From: Bizionia argentinensis JUB59
Lineage (GTDB): Bacteria > Bacteroidota > Bacteroidia > Flavobacteriales > Flavobacteriaceae
Length of the DNA: 57,036 bases
Assembly (NCBI RefSeq): GCF_000224335.1
Contig: NZ_AFXZ01000015.1
Location: forward strand, 1-57,036
Direction of reading: 5' to 3'
Below the pieces are notes generated by a model. That model saw only the letters and a list, made by a program, of their open reading frames with translations, did not search any database and was not told the origin of the DNA. The position numbers were made by a program, and so were the translations under genes. Positions 18,333 through 27,234 of the stretch are shown here, in pieces (the stretch's first letter is position 1; each line of letters starts with the position of its first letter).

Positions 18333-18524
18333 TGTTTAATTTCTATAATTATTGAAAACTTCTTTTTTTTCAGCCTGCAAAAATAGTTAATTTACTTGAT
18401 ATAAACGACCTAATGTTATATTTTAAATTAAACGTTTTCTAAAGCAAAATAACCCTTAAAAAGCCTTGTTTTATTACTGTTTGTCATTAATCCAAAACCT
18501 CGAAATTAATAATTAAGAAATAGT

Positions 18525-18953
18525 TTAAGAGTTAAGTACATCTTTATAGTCTTCGAAAAAAGCCTCCAAGCGTGTCATCGTATCATTAAAAAACACCATA
18601 ACCTCTTGCCAAGTATTTTTATTGTGTATAGATACTTTTTGCGGTAATTGAAGGTAAATACGGGAAATTTCTTTTCCGTTTTCCAGAAAAAATGTTTCTT
18701 CATATATAGCTTCTGGCAAAAAATCGTCTTTTAATATGGATTTTAAAGCTTCTAATTTCTCCCATATATTAATACGATTCTCCAAATCATCTTCTAAATC
18801 CAAAGCAACCAAAGCAATCTTGGTATCAAAATGAAACTTAAAACTCATGCCTTTGATTTTAGTATCGTATAAAATCCATTTTCTTGGAAATGATTTACCA
18901 AAACTAGTCCAGAATGTTTGTTTGAGCTGTCTAGAATCTTCTTTTGAAAACAT
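18525..18953 (-). CDS. DUF4268 domain-containing protein
   Basis: 142 residues, soluble. It matches the DUF4268 layout: FWTSFGK near the N-terminus, FHFDTKIALVALDLEDD in the middle and a C-terminal amphipathic helix (WQEVMVFFNDTMTRLEAFFEDY). The fold is related to restriction-endonuclease-like proteins in other contexts, but here the domain stands alone. It lies 9 bp after the ZIP transporter and is the last gene of a three-gene minus-strand operon. Confidence 0.75.
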   Translation of the reverse strand: MFSKEDSRQLKQTFWTSFGKSFPRKWILYDTKIKGMSFKFHFDTKIALVALDLEDDLENRINIWEKLEALKSILKDDFLPEAIYEETFFLENGKEISRIYLQLPQKVSIHNKNTWQEVMVFFNDTMTRLEAFFEDYKDVLNS

Positions 18954-18962
18954 AATAACAAA

Positions 18963-19637
18963 TTATATCACATAAGCAGCTGCAATACCTAAAACGATAG
19001 CTACTAGTTTGGTGAGATTAAACTTATGACCCTCGCCACTTTCAAATAGAATAGTGGTGGAGATATGTAGGAATATACCAATTACAATACCATTAACAAC
19101 ACTAATATATTCTGAAAAAATACTGACGTGATTAGAAAGATACGTTCCTAGAGGCGTCATGAGGGCAAATAATGTTATAAACGCAATAATTTTAAATTTG
19201 CTGAATTTGGAATGTAATAAAAAACCCATTAATACGGTAGCAATCGGGATTTTATGAACTAGAACCCCGTAAACCATATCGTTATGCTCATGGATTGGGA
19301 ATCCTTCTAGAAAACTATGAATGCATAAACTAATAAATAGTGCCCATGGAAATACTTCATCATCAGTATGCGTATGTACATGGCCGTGCTCTGCACCTTT
19401 GGAAAAGAACTCTAAAATAATCTGAATTAGAATCCCAAACATAATATACAATCCCGTCTCTTTAGGATCTAAATGCGCATATACTTCTGGTAATAATTCA
19501 AACAGCGTTAATGCTAATAAAAATGCCCCACTAAAAGCGAGTAATAGTTTAAAGTTGAAATAGGTGTTTTTCCGCGTTAAAATAACTAACGCGGAACCTA
19601 TGACAACGGCTAATATGGGTAATAGGTATTGATACAT
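18963..19637 (-). CDS. ZIP family metal transporter
   Basis: 224 residues with about eight membrane helices. The histidine-rich loop GAEHGHVHTHTDDE (about 81-94) precedes helices with the metal-site residues H107-SFLE111-G and H128-K-I-P. ZIP proteins bring zinc or other divalent metals into the cytoplasm. The start codon shares one base with the stop of the upstream methyltransferase gene (TAATG), so the two are translationally coupled. Confidence 0.87.
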   Translation of the reverse strand: MYQYLLPILAVVIGSALVILTRKNTYFNFKLLLAFSGAFLLALTLFELLPEVYAHLDPKETGLYIMFGILIQIILEFFSKGAEHGHVHTHTDDEVFPWALFISLCIHSFLEGFPIHEHNDMVYGVLVHKIPIATVLMGFLLHSKFSKFKIIAFITLFALMTPLGTYLSNHVSIFSEYISVVNGIVIGIFLHISTTILFESGEGHKFNLTKLVAIVLGIAAAYVI

Positions 19638-20365
19638 TATTTAAAGATCATAATTAAACGTTCAGATGAAGTTTTGTGAAATTTTTGCAACTTATAATCT
19701 CCAAAAATATCGAGTAAATATACGCCGGATTGATCGAATAGTACCTCGAAATCATTGAGAGTAAAGGCACGAACACGCTCTTGAAATTTATGGGATTCGC
19801 CACCGTCTTCGAAATTAATATCCTTTATAATGTAGCCATCTTCCACATAGCGTTTTATATGAAAGTCAATACCATCAACGGTTTTTACTTCTTCTGGTAC
19901 TAAATTAGCAATCACATATTCCACATTCATAAAATCGATGACACCAAAGCCTGTTTCATTTAAATCAGCTTGAATGGCTTGAATCGTTTTTAAGTTATCT
20001 ATTTCATTTTCAAAATAACCGAAACTGGTAAATAAATTAAAAACTGCATCAAATTGCTTTTTAAAAGGTTTACACATATCGTGTACTTCAAAATGCAGAT
20101 TGTCATTTTCAAATTGTTTGGCGTGTTCAATACTGTTTTCCGATAAATCGACACCTGTAACATCATAACCTAACGAGCTTAAATAAACGGCATGACGGCC
20201 TTTTCCGCAAGCTAAATCTAATATTTCTCCACCTTCAGGGAGATTTAAATAATTGGTTAAAGTATCCATAAATAGTTGTGCTTCGCTATTATCTCTATCT
20301 TTATAGAGTATGTGATAATACGGTGTGTCAAACCATGAAGTGAACCATTGCGTTGTGTTTTCCAT
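19637..20365 (-). CDS. Class I SAM-dependent methyltransferase
   Basis: 242 residues. SAM-binding motif I LDLACGKGRHAVYLSSLGYD lies near residues 47-66, with the acidic end of strand 2 at VTGVDLSEN. MCKPFKKQFDAVFNLFTSFGYF follows as motif IV. The second half is a beta-rich insert common in small-molecule methyltransferases. No target is evident. First gene of an operon with the ZIP transporter and DUF4268 protein; the start is 130 bp from the divergent THUMP methyltransferase. Confidence 0.85.
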   Translation of the reverse strand: MENTTQWFTSWFDTPYYHILYKDRDNSEAQLFMDTLTNYLNLPEGGEILDLACGKGRHAVYLSSLGYDVTGVDLSENSIEHAKQFENDNLHFEVHDMCKPFKKQFDAVFNLFTSFGYFENEIDNLKTIQAIQADLNETGFGVIDFMNVEYVIANLVPEEVKTVDGIDFHIKRYVEDGYIIKDINFEDGGESHKFQERVRAFTLNDFEVLFDQSGVYLLDIFGDYKLQKFHKTSSERLIMIFK

Positions 20366-20445
20366 ATATGTTTTCCCGTTACTGGGCTTTTGTCTTTTAA
20401 TGTCTTTTATAAATTAAGGGAACTCTTATTGTTGATAAAAGTCTG

Positions 20446-20475
20446 TTGTCTTGCCACAAAAATACTGTATTTTTG
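20446..20475 (+). promoter_or_regulatory. Bacteroidetes-type promoter of the THUMP methyltransferase gene
   Basis: TTG (20446-20448), 19 nt, then TATTTTTG (20468-20475) fit the -33/-7 consensus TTG-N19-TAnnTTTG. Transcription would start near 20480, which excludes an in-frame ATG at 20451 and supports a start at 20487 or 20496. Confidence 0.7.
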
Positions 20476-20495
20476 CGTCCTATTTAATGTCTGCA

Positions 20496-21653
20496 ATGGA
20501 GAATAATTATAAAATGGTTGCCAAAACCTTATTTGGCTTTGAAGAATTACTAGAAAAAGAACTACGTCAGCTAGGCGCACAGGACATCAAGAAAGGTGTG
20601 CGGAATGTGAGTTTTAGTGGCGACAAAGGCTTTATGTATAAAGCAAATTTGGGCTTGCGTACGGCTATAAAAATCCTAAAACCGATTCATAGTTTTCGAG
20701 TTAAAAATGAACAAGATTTATACGATCAGGTTTATAAAATGGATTGGAGTCAGTATATGAAATCTTCTGGAACATTGGCTATAGATTCAACAGTTCACTC
20801 TGAACAGTTTACGCATTCACAGTATATTGCGCTTAAAACTAAAGATGCGATTGTAGATAAATTTCGAGATACAACCAAAGAACGACCAAATATTGATTTA
20901 CGCTTTCCGGACTTAAAAGTGAATGTACATATTGATAGAAATCAGTGTACAATTTCTTTAGATTCTTCAGGTGAATCCTTACATAAACGCGGTTATAAAA
21001 CAGCCACGAATATTGCGCCTATAAATGAAGTTTTGGCCGCTGGACTTGTTATGTTGTCTGGTTGGGATGGCCAGTCGGACTTTATGGACCCTATGTGTGG
21101 TAGTGGAACTATTTTAGCAGAAGCCGCTATGATAGCTTGTAATATTCCTCCAAATTTAATGCGAAAGGAATTTGCTTTTGAACGTTGGAATGATTGGGAT
21201 GTGGCTTTATTTGAAACTATTGAAGAATCGCTATTGAAAAAAACGCGCGATTTTCATCATAAAATAATTGGTTATGATAAATCGCCTAGTGCGGTTGCCA
21301 AAGCCAAAGACAATATTAAAAATGCACATTTAGAGGAATTCGTAACTATTAAACACGAAGATTTTTTTAAGACTCAAAAAGCTGGAGAAGCTAAACTTCA
21401 TATGGTGTTCAATCCACCGTATGGTGAACGTTTGGATATTGATATGGAGAAGTTTTATGCTGAAATCGGCGATACCTTAAAACAAAATTATCCAGGAACG
21501 GATGCTTGGTTTATTACCTCAAATTTAGATGCTTTAAAGCATGTGGGTTTACGTCCATCTAGAAAAATACATTTAATGAATGCGAAATTAGAATCGCGTT
21601 TAGTTAAATATGTCATGTATGAAGGGAGTAAGAAGGCGAAATTTCAAGATTAA
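20496..21653 (+). CDS. THUMP-domain class I RNA methyltransferase (RlmL/YpsC type)
   Basis: 385 residues from MENNYKMVAKTLFGFEELLE; the ATG at 20487 is also possible. The N-terminal ferredoxin-like and THUMP domains cover about 1-160. The methyltransferase domain shows FMDPMCGSGTILAEAAMIA (motif I) near 190-208 and the catalytic NPPYGERL motif near 309, as in N2-guanine methyltransferases that modify 23S rRNA. A single gene with its own promoter; a hexamer repeat array begins 12 nt after the stop. Confidence 0.88.
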   Translation: MENNYKMVAKTLFGFEELLEKELRQLGAQDIKKGVRNVSFSGDKGFMYKANLGLRTAIKILKPIHSFRVKNEQDLYDQVYKMDWSQYMKSSGTLAIDSTVHSEQFTHSQYIALKTKDAIVDKFRDTTKERPNIDLRFPDLKVNVHIDRNQCTISLDSSGESLHKRGYKTATNIAPINEVLAAGLVMLSGWDGQSDFMDPMCGSGTILAEAAMIACNIPPNLMRKEFAFERWNDWDVALFETIEESLLKKTRDFHHKIIGYDKSPSAVAKAKDNIKNAHLEEFVTIKHEDFFKTQKAGEAKLHMVFNPPYGERLDIDMEKFYAEIGDTLKQNYPGTDAWFITSNLDALKHVGLRPSRKIHLMNAKLESRLVKYVMYEGSKKAKFQD

Positions 21654-21664
21654 TTTTTAGTTTT

Positions 21665-21694
21665 CAGTTGCAGTTGCAGATGCAGTTGCAGTTT
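21665..21694. repeat. Hexamer tandem array, 5 x CAGTTG-like
   Basis: Units CAGTTG, CAGTTG, CAGATG, CAGTTG and CAGTTT begin 12 nt after the stop of the THUMP methyltransferase gene. The rest of the 353-bp gap 21654-22006 contains no gene, only a stretch (about 21795-21900) similar to dispersed flavobacterial intergenic sequence, and the heptamer array at its right end. Confidence 0.8.
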
Positions 21695-21978
21695 TCAGTA
21701 AACAATATATGATTTACTTGAATATCTGGGTTTTTCATAGCTCTTTTTTGAGATTATATATTTATAAGAATAATTAAGGAATTATTTTCTCGTAAAGTAG
21801 CAGAGGCGCAAGGGGTGTGAAATTGTTTTACACGGATTTCAAAGATTTTCACGCACGGCTTTTCAAGGTCGTTAAGTTGTGAAGATAAAAAGACGACGGT
21901 GAAGACTTTCTAAAAAGTTAGCAAAGAAACAGAACTTGTTTAATGGTTTTGTTATATAGATACGCATTTTTAATTTCG

Positions 21979-22006
21979 CTGAACACTGAACACTGAACAC
22001 TGAACA
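21979..22006 (-). repeat. Heptamer tandem array, 4 x TGTTCAG, directly after a stop codon
   Basis: Four perfect TGTTCAG units on the minus strand begin at the first base after the TAG stop of the DUF6048 gene. Same unit, strand relation and register as the array at 10798-10832. Confidence 0.85.
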
Positions 22007-22744
22007 CTACCTAGCCTTCTTAAAAAGCGGTATCAAATACGAGACATTATAACCATAACCGAAACCAAAACTGCCACTATCATAAGTTTTATTATAACCT
22101 GGTATATAGATGTTTTCAAAATTACCAGGTTCCTTTTCTGAGATAATGTATTTAAACTGGGCATTAACGCCTAAAAATAAATTGGTAAGAACTTCTACTT
22201 TTAGTCCCACAATAATTTCAGCCCAAACGGCATTTAAGCCACTAAACTCCTTTGTTTCAGATGATGTAAATTGCGGTGCCCAATATTGATTTTGCGAATA
22301 GACACCAAAACTGTCCAGTTTCTGACTAAAATTACTAGCAGCGACACGAAAACCACCGTAAAGTAAATTATTCATGCCGTACCAATTTTCGTAAGCATTA
22401 TAATCTACACCCAACTTTATATAGGTTCCCGAAGCGGTAGCATCTATATAATCTGTGGTTGTTCTTTTCTCTTCAATACCAAATTCACCCGCTAAATAAA
22501 GTTTTTTCATAAAACGAAAATCACCATTAATTTCAAAACCCTTATAATCGTCATCTAAAAATGAGCGGATTAATTTGCTAGCATCACCACCAAGTCTCAA
22601 GCCATATTTTTCTTGTTGCTTACTACTGTCTTTTAGTTTTTTATTTTTGGGAATACTATCGCTTTGTGCAAATGAAACTGAACAAAACAGCATACCTATA
22701 AAAATTGTTCTAATGAAAGATGCTAAAGTTTGCTGTTTCCTCAT
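22007..22744 (-). CDS. DUF6048 family outer-membrane-like protein
   Basis: 245 residues with an N-terminal signal (hydrophobic 10-25, cleavage after SFAQ). The body alternates short amphipathic strands (YKGFEINGDFRFMKKLYLAGEF; GFGFGYGYNVSYLIPLF at the end), which fits an 8- to 10-strand outer-membrane barrel. The family is confined to Bacteroidetes and has no known role. The start overlaps the upstream lipoprotein gene by 35 bp, so the two are translationally linked and probably act together. Confidence 0.72.
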   Translation of the reverse strand: MRKQQTLASFIRTIFIGMLFCSVSFAQSDSIPKNKKLKDSSKQQEKYGLRLGGDASKLIRSFLDDDYKGFEINGDFRFMKKLYLAGEFGIEEKRTTTDYIDATASGTYIKLGVDYNAYENWYGMNNLLYGGFRVAASNFSQKLDSFGVYSQNQYWAPQFTSSETKEFSGLNAVWAEIIVGLKVEVLTNLFLGVNAQFKYIISEKEPGNFENIYIPGYNKTYDSGSFGFGYGYNVSYLIPLFKKAR

Positions 22745-23252
22745 TTTCTAATATTTGATTATCATTTACAGACTGTATAATTTCTATCCAATTATCAGTA
22801 TCCGTTTCCACTGTAATTGTAATGTTTTTAAAAACGGTTTTGAATCCACAAGCTCGGGAAACATAAACTTCTTCCGGAACGTATGAAATAGTAATAATAT
22901 CCTCGTTACCTGTTGGGTAATCGTCACTAGGATCGTTTGGCGTATTATTATTGTTTAGCGCATAATTGCTGTAAATACTGTATTGCGTACTTGTTTCAGT
23001 CGTTTTTAAAGGCAATAATATGATTTGTTTTGGACTAGCGCCATCCAATTCGGGAAGCGCTTCATCGTTGCCAATACCCTGAACACGACACTTAAAAACA
23101 TTTTTAGGGTTTTGCTGCTCTGGGTTTTGAATATCAAAAAACTCAATTGTTATTCGCGGTGTAGTAGGCGTGTCTAATGTACAAATATCATCACGCTCAC
23201 AGCTAAATGCTATGCTAACTAACAGAATTAATAAGGCAACGGTTTTTTTCAT
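22710..23252 (-). CDS. DUF6452 family lipoprotein
   Basis: 180 residues. A lipoprotein signal ends in a lipobox-like SIAFSC, so Cys18 should be lipidated. The sequence contains CTLDTPTTPRITIEFFD, typical of DUF6452, and an acidic Asn/Asp-rich loop NNNNTPNDPSDDYPTGNED near the middle. It lies 5 bp after rlmD and overlaps the DUF6048 gene, as this pair commonly does. It is presumably an envelope partner of the DUF6048 barrel. Confidence 0.75.
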   Translation of the reverse strand: MKKTVALLILLVSIAFSCERDDICTLDTPTTPRITIEFFDIQNPEQQNPKNVFKCRVQGIGNDEALPELDGASPKQIILLPLKTTETSTQYSIYSNYALNNNNTPNDPSDDYPTGNEDIITISYVPEEVYVSRACGFKTVFKNITITVETDTDNWIEIIQSVNDNQILENEETANFSIFH

Positions 23253-23257
23253 AAGTA

Positions 23258-24670
23258 TTATCTTCTTTCCAAAAGTACAACATTTTCAACATGATGTGTT
23301 TGCGGGAACATATCAACGGCTTGTGTACGTGTTACTTTATACTGCGCGTCCATTAATTGTAAATCTCGAGCTTGCGTAGCACTATTACAGCTAACATAAA
23401 CTATTTTTTTAGGTGAAATATTTAATATTTGTTGAACTACATCTTTATGCATACCATCACGAGGTGGATCGGTTATTATTACATCCGGATGGCCATGTGT
23501 ATTTATAAAATCCTGATTAAATACTTTTTTCATATCGCCCACATAAAAGTCAACGTTTTGAATACCATTTAATTCTGCATTTTCTTTAGCTGCTAAAATA
23601 GCATCAGGAACGGCTTCAACACCAACTACTTTTTGTGCTTCTTTAGCTACAAATTGTGCAATAGTTCCAGTTCCGGTATATAAATCGTAAACCAGTTCGT
23701 TTCCAGAAAGTCCTGCAAAATCTCTCGTTATTTTATAGAGTTCGTAAGCTTGGTCTGAATTGGTTTGGTAGAATGATTTTGCATTAATTTTAAAGCGTAA
23801 ACCTTCCATTTCTTCAAAAATATGATCATTTCCTTTATAACAAATCACCTCTTGATCGTAAATAGTATCGTTAGCTTTTTCATTTACAACGTATTGTAGT
23901 GATGTAATTTCAGGGAACGTTTCTGCTATATAATCTAGCAATAATTCACGCTTTACTTTATCCTCCTTGAAAAACTGAATCATAACCATAATATCGCCGG
24001 TTGATGATGTTCTAATCATCATAGTACGTAAAAGTCCATGTTGATTTCGAGTGTTGAAGAATTCTAAACCATTGGCAATGGAAAAATCTCTTACCGCATT
24101 TCTAATAGCATTGGATGGATCGGCTTGCAGGTGACACTTTTTAATATCTAAAATTTTATCCCACATACCAGGTATATGAAAACCTAGCGCATTTCTATCG
24201 CCTAAATCTTCATCCGATTGAATTTCTTCCACGGTCAACCAACGGCTATCACTAAAAGAAAACTCCATTTTATTTCGGTAGAAGTAAGGGTTTTTACAAC
24301 CTAAAATAGGCGTAACTTCTGGTAATTCTATATGTCCAATACGCGTTAAGTTATTCGTAACCTCTTTTTGTTTGTAGTATAATTGGTGCTCATAGCCCAT
24401 ATCTTGCCACTTACAACCACCACAAACGCCAAAATGTTCACATTCTGGTTGGGTACGTTTATCAGACAAGGTGTGAAAAACGGTTGCTTTTCCTTCGTAA
24501 TAAGCTTTACGCTTTTTAAAGGTTTGCACATCAACCACATCACCAGGAACGGCATTCGTCATAAAAATAACTTTACCATCTTCTGCTTTTCCAATTACTT
24601 TACCTTTGGCACCAGCGTCAATCACTTCGACATTGGTGAATATTTGATTTTTATTTCTTCTTCTTGACAT
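23258..24670 (-). CDS. rlmD: 23S rRNA (uracil-C5)-methyltransferase RlmD
   Basis: 470 residues from MSRRRNKNQIF. An ATG 39 bp upstream is rejected because the -7 promoter element lies between the two. It has an N-terminal TRAM domain (VIDAGAKGKVIGKAEDGK), a [4Fe-4S] cysteine set with spacing as in CEHFGVCGGCKW, then a SAM domain (VYDLYTGTGTIAQFVA) and the catalytic end ITDPPRDG...YVSCNSATQARDL, where the Cys attacks uracil C6. It should methylate U1939 (E. coli numbering) of 23S rRNA. First gene of a unit with the DUF6452 and DUF6048 genes. Confidence 0.9.
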   Translation of the reverse strand: MSRRRNKNQIFTNVEVIDAGAKGKVIGKAEDGKVIFMTNAVPGDVVDVQTFKKRKAYYEGKATVFHTLSDKRTQPECEHFGVCGGCKWQDMGYEHQLYYKQKEVTNNLTRIGHIELPEVTPILGCKNPYFYRNKMEFSFSDSRWLTVEEIQSDEDLGDRNALGFHIPGMWDKILDIKKCHLQADPSNAIRNAVRDFSIANGLEFFNTRNQHGLLRTMMIRTSSTGDIMVMIQFFKEDKVKRELLLDYIAETFPEITSLQYVVNEKANDTIYDQEVICYKGNDHIFEEMEGLRFKINAKSFYQTNSDQAYELYKITRDFAGLSGNELVYDLYTGTGTIAQFVAKEAQKVVGVEAVPDAILAAKENAELNGIQNVDFYVGDMKKVFNQDFINTHGHPDVIITDPPRDGMHKDVVQQILNISPKKIVYVSCNSATQARDLQLMDAQYKVTRTQAVDMFPQTHHVENVVLLERR

Positions 24671-24675
24671 AGATG

Positions 24676-24702
24676 CAAAAGTACTTTGTTTTTTCGTAGC
24701 AA
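24676..24702 (-). promoter_or_regulatory. Promoter of rlmD placed for leaderless transcription
   Basis: The minus strand reads TTG (24702-24700), 16 nt, then TACTTTTG (24683-24676), only 5 nt before the ATG. Transcription would begin at or very near the start codon. Confidence 0.55.
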
Positions 24703-24743
24703 AAAACATGTAGCAAATATTTTAAGAAACAGCAGAATTTTAG

Positions 24744-24751
24744 TAAATTTG
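24744..24751 (+). promoter_or_regulatory. Candidate -7 element of rocD
   Basis: TAAATTTG fits TAnnTTTG. It implies a leader of about 120 nt before the rocD start. No clear TTG is seen at -33. The leader has a short TTCGA-CACT-TCGAA hairpin, but I do not recognise a riboswitch. Confidence 0.4.
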
Positions 24752-24874
24752 CATTTCCTAGGGATGATTTCTCTCCCACGCTGAATTTTCGACACTTCGA
24801 AAGGATAAAGGTACAGTAGGAATGGTTATTTTAGATATTCAAATTACTGGGTATTAACTTAAAAAAATATTAAA

Positions 24875-26155
24875 ATGGCTATTTTAGACCAATTAACATC
24901 GCAAGAAGCGATCGATTTAGAAAACAAGTACGGAGCACACAATTACCATCCACTTCCAGTGGTTTTGAGTAAAGGTGAAGGCGTTTATGTATGGGACGTA
25001 GAAGGTAAAAAGTATTATGACTTCCTATCAGCTTATTCAGCGGTAAACCAAGGACATTGTCACCCGAAAATTGTAAATGCTATGCATGAGCAAGCAAGTA
25101 CATTAGCATTAACGTCTAGAGCGTTTCATAATGATATGCTTGGGAAATACGAAAAATTTGCATGTGAATTTTTTGGATTTGATAAGTTACTACCAATGAA
25201 TACAGGTGCAGAAGCAGTGGAAACAGCTTTGAAAATCTGTAGAAAATGGGCTTACGAAGTTAAAGGAATTGATGAAAATGAAGCCGAGATTGTTGTATGT
25301 GAAAATAATTTCCACGGTAGAACAACTACAATTATTTCATTTTCTAATGATTCAGTAGCTCGAAAAAACTTCGGACCCTATACAGCTGGATTTATTAAAA
25401 TTGAATATGATAATTTAGAAGCTTTAGAAAACACTTTAAAATCCAACCCTAATGTTGCTGGATTTTTAGTAGAACCTATTCAAGGTGAAGCAGGTGTTTA
25501 TGTACCAGCTCCAGACTATTTAGCTAAAGCAAAAGCGCTTTGTGAAAAATACAATGTTTTATTTATTGCTGATGAAGTTCAAACAGGAATAGCTAGAACT
25601 GGTCGTTTATTGGCCACTTGTGGTAATTGTAGTTGCGAAGATAAAAACTGCTCTAAAGAACCAGAGGTAAAACCTGATGTTTTAATATTAGGAAAAGCTT
25701 TATCTGGTGGCGCATATCCAGTTTCTGCCGTTTTAGCAGATGATGCGGTTATGAATGTTATCCGTCCTGGAAACCATGGAAGTACTTTTGGAGGTAATCC
25801 AGTGGCAGCAGCCGTTGCTATGGCAGCATTAGAAGTTGTAAGAGATGAAAAACTTGCTGAAAATGCTTTTAAATTGGGTGAGTTATTCCGAAGCGAATTA
25901 AATAAATTTATCGAAACAAGTACTATTGTAAACTTGGTTCGTGGTAAAGGTTTATTAAATGCTATTGTTATTAATGATAGAGAGGATAGTGAAACAGCTT
26001 GGAATATCTGTTTAGCCTTGCGTGATAACGGCTTATTAGCAAAACCAACACATGGTAATATTATTCGTTTTGCACCGCCTTTAGTTATGACTGAAGAGCA
26101 ACTTATGGATTGTGTTTCTATTATCGTGAAAACGTTGAAGCAATTCGAAAAATAA
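24875..26155 (+). CDS. rocD: Ornithine--oxo-acid transaminase (ornithine aminotransferase)
   Basis: 426 residues, a PLP-dependent class III aminotransferase. It converts ornithine and 2-oxoglutarate to glutamate semialdehyde and glutamate. Motifs: [13 protein letters not shown] (PLP phosphate site), [27 protein letters not shown] (Asp binds PLP nitrogen) and [18 protein letters not shown] with the Schiff-base Lys. Between GRLLA and the PDVLILGK strand is an insert with four cysteines ([11 protein letters not shown]) that is absent from textbook members of the family. A single gene with a bidirectional terminator. Confidence 0.92.
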   Translation: MAILDQLTSQEAIDLENKYGAHNYHPLPVVLSKGEGVYVWDVEGKKYYDFLSAYSAVNQGHCHPKIVNAMHEQASTLALTSRAFHNDMLGKYEKFACEFFGFDKLLPMNTGAEAVETALKICRKWAYEVKGIDENEAEIVVCENNFHGRTTTIISFSNDSVARKNFGPYTAGFIKIEYDNLEALENTLKSNPNVAGFLVEPIQGEAGVYVPAPDYLAKAKALCEKYNVLFIADEVQTGIARTGRLLATCGNCSCEDKNCSKEPEVKPDVLILGKALSGGAYPVSAVLADDAVMNVIRPGNHGSTFGGNPVAAAVAMAALEVVRDEKLAENAFKLGELFRSELNKFIETSTIVNLVRGKGLLNAIVINDREDSETAWNICLALRDNGLLAKPTHGNIIRFAPPLVMTEEQLMDCVSIIVKTLKQFEK

Positions 26156-26184
26156 TAGAAAGTAAATCATTTACTTATAGATGT

Positions 26185-26220
26185 AAAAAAAGCGACAAAT
26201 TTAATTGTCGCTTTTTTTTT
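26185..26220. terminator. Bidirectional terminator between rocD and the CCC-motif gene
   Basis: AGCGACAA-ATTTAA-TTGTCGCT (26191-26212) with a T-run on the right and an A-run on the left, so it can stop transcripts from both sides. Confidence 0.85.
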
Positions 26221-26235
26221 ACATCTAGAATTCTT

Positions 26236-26577
26236 CTAATTTTGATTAGATGACTCTAAACCTTGTTTAAAAGCTTCTTCAAACTGACCCCAATATGCTT
26301 CCCAGCCACCCATAGAGTAGATTTGATAAATAGACCAAACAAGAATTAGAACGTTGATAATTAATATTACTAAAGCTAATGTTTTGGCAGTATTCATAGC
26401 GTTAACACTTTTTAAATCGTATTCTTCTGGATTTAATTGTGCTTTTTTAATTTGATTAAATGCTATAAAAAAAGCAATACCTGCCAGTATTACTCCGAAA
26501 CCGGGAATGCAGCAGCATAATAATCCAATAATAGCCAATACATAAACGAGTGTTGGGTTAAGTCTTTGTTTTTCCAT
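26236..26577 (-). CDS. CCC-motif small membrane protein
   Basis: 113 residues with two to three membrane helices. The family's cysteine triplet is present in IIGLLCCCIPGFGVILAGIAFF (near 18-38). A cytoplasmic loop with KKAQLNPEEYDL and a second helix LALVILIINVLILVW follow. Function unknown; such proteins are common beside DUF2752 genes in Flavobacteria. It lies 19 bp after the DUF2752 gene, probably in one operon. Confidence 0.75.
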   Translation of the reverse strand: MEKQRLNPTLVYVLAIIGLLCCCIPGFGVILAGIAFFIAFNQIKKAQLNPEEYDLKSVNAMNTAKTLALVILIINVLILVWSIYQIYSMGGWEAYWGQFEEAFKQGLESSNQN

Positions 26578-26596
26578 GTGTGATAAGTTAATTTAG

Positions 26597-26884
26597 TTAA
26601 TTGATTAATAGTTTAAAAATGAAACTCACCATAATAACACTAATGGTTATAATAGCGAGTAGATTAATTATTTTGTTTGAATGCTGAAATTTAAAGAAAA
26701 TATTGATACCAATAAATATAAACAGTGCAATTAATGGAAAAACAGCTGGGTACATTTTAAATGCTGCAATTAGCTCACCGTTATATATTAGTAATACAGA
26801 ACGCTGCAAGCCACATCCCATGCAGTCTGCTCCAAAAATTTGTTTGGTAAAACATGGTAACATAAAACCTTCTAATGAAGACAT
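26597..26884 (-). CDS. DUF2752 domain-containing membrane protein
   Basis: 95 residues from MSSLEGFMLPC; a start at 26962 would add 26 residues with no counterpart in the family as I know it. The core is LPCFTKQIFGADCMGCGLQRS, the DUF2752 cysteine motif (CxGCGxQR), followed by two membrane helices. Function unknown. First gene of a pair with the CCC-motif protein. Confidence 0.72.
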   Translation of the reverse strand: MSSLEGFMLPCFTKQIFGADCMGCGLQRSVLLIYNGELIAAFKMYPAVFPLIALFIFIGINIFFKFQHSNKIINLLAIITISVIMVSFIFKLLIN

Positions 26885-26989
26885 AATTTTCTTTAATTGA
26901 ATTTGGGCCAAGTTAAAAAAAGTGTTGAATAAAACGCGGTTTTTCAGTTTAATAATATTCATTAATTATTCTAAATCAACTTATATTAG

Positions 26990-26997
26990 TAATTTTG
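26990..26997 (+). promoter_or_regulatory. Candidate -7 element upstream of the small membrane protein/Smr genes
   Basis: TAATTTTG fits TAnnTTTG and lies 27 nt before the start at 27025; no TTG at -33. Confidence 0.4.
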
Positions 26998-27024
26998 AAC
27001 TCTATTTAAAATCGTATATATTCT

Positions 27025-27234
27025 ATGAAGAACCAACAACGTATCAATTATTTCTTAATTTTAGTGGGAAGTATATTAGTTATTTATGCTCAAACAGGAG
27101 ACGAAAAGCCATTAGCTTTTTTAATCACTGGTATTGTAATTTTAATGTTTGGCGTTTATAGAATATCAAGTAAAATTCCGAGTAAGTTTGATAAAGACGT
27201 AGAAGAAGTAAAACATGAAAACCATGATGTTTAA
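27025..27234 (+). CDS. Small two-helix membrane protein, unknown function
   Basis: 69 residues: a short basic N-terminus (MKNQQR), helix INYFLILVGSILVIYA, a tight turn TGDEKPL, helix AFLITGIVILMFGVY, then a charged tail KFDKDVEEVKHENHDV. No family recognised. Its 3' end overlaps the start of the Smr gene by 20 bp, so it is translationally coupled to it. Confidence 0.6.
   Translation: MKNQQRINYFLILVGSILVIYAQTGDEKPLAFLITGIVILMFGVYRISSKIPSKFDKDVEEVKHENHDV

Noticed and set aside
20451-20495. Upstream start of the THUMP methyltransferase
   Set aside because: It overlaps the promoter; transcription should start after it.
24755-24874. Riboswitch in the rocD leader
   Set aside because: The leader is about 120 nt, but I see only one 5-bp hairpin and no conserved aptamer motif.
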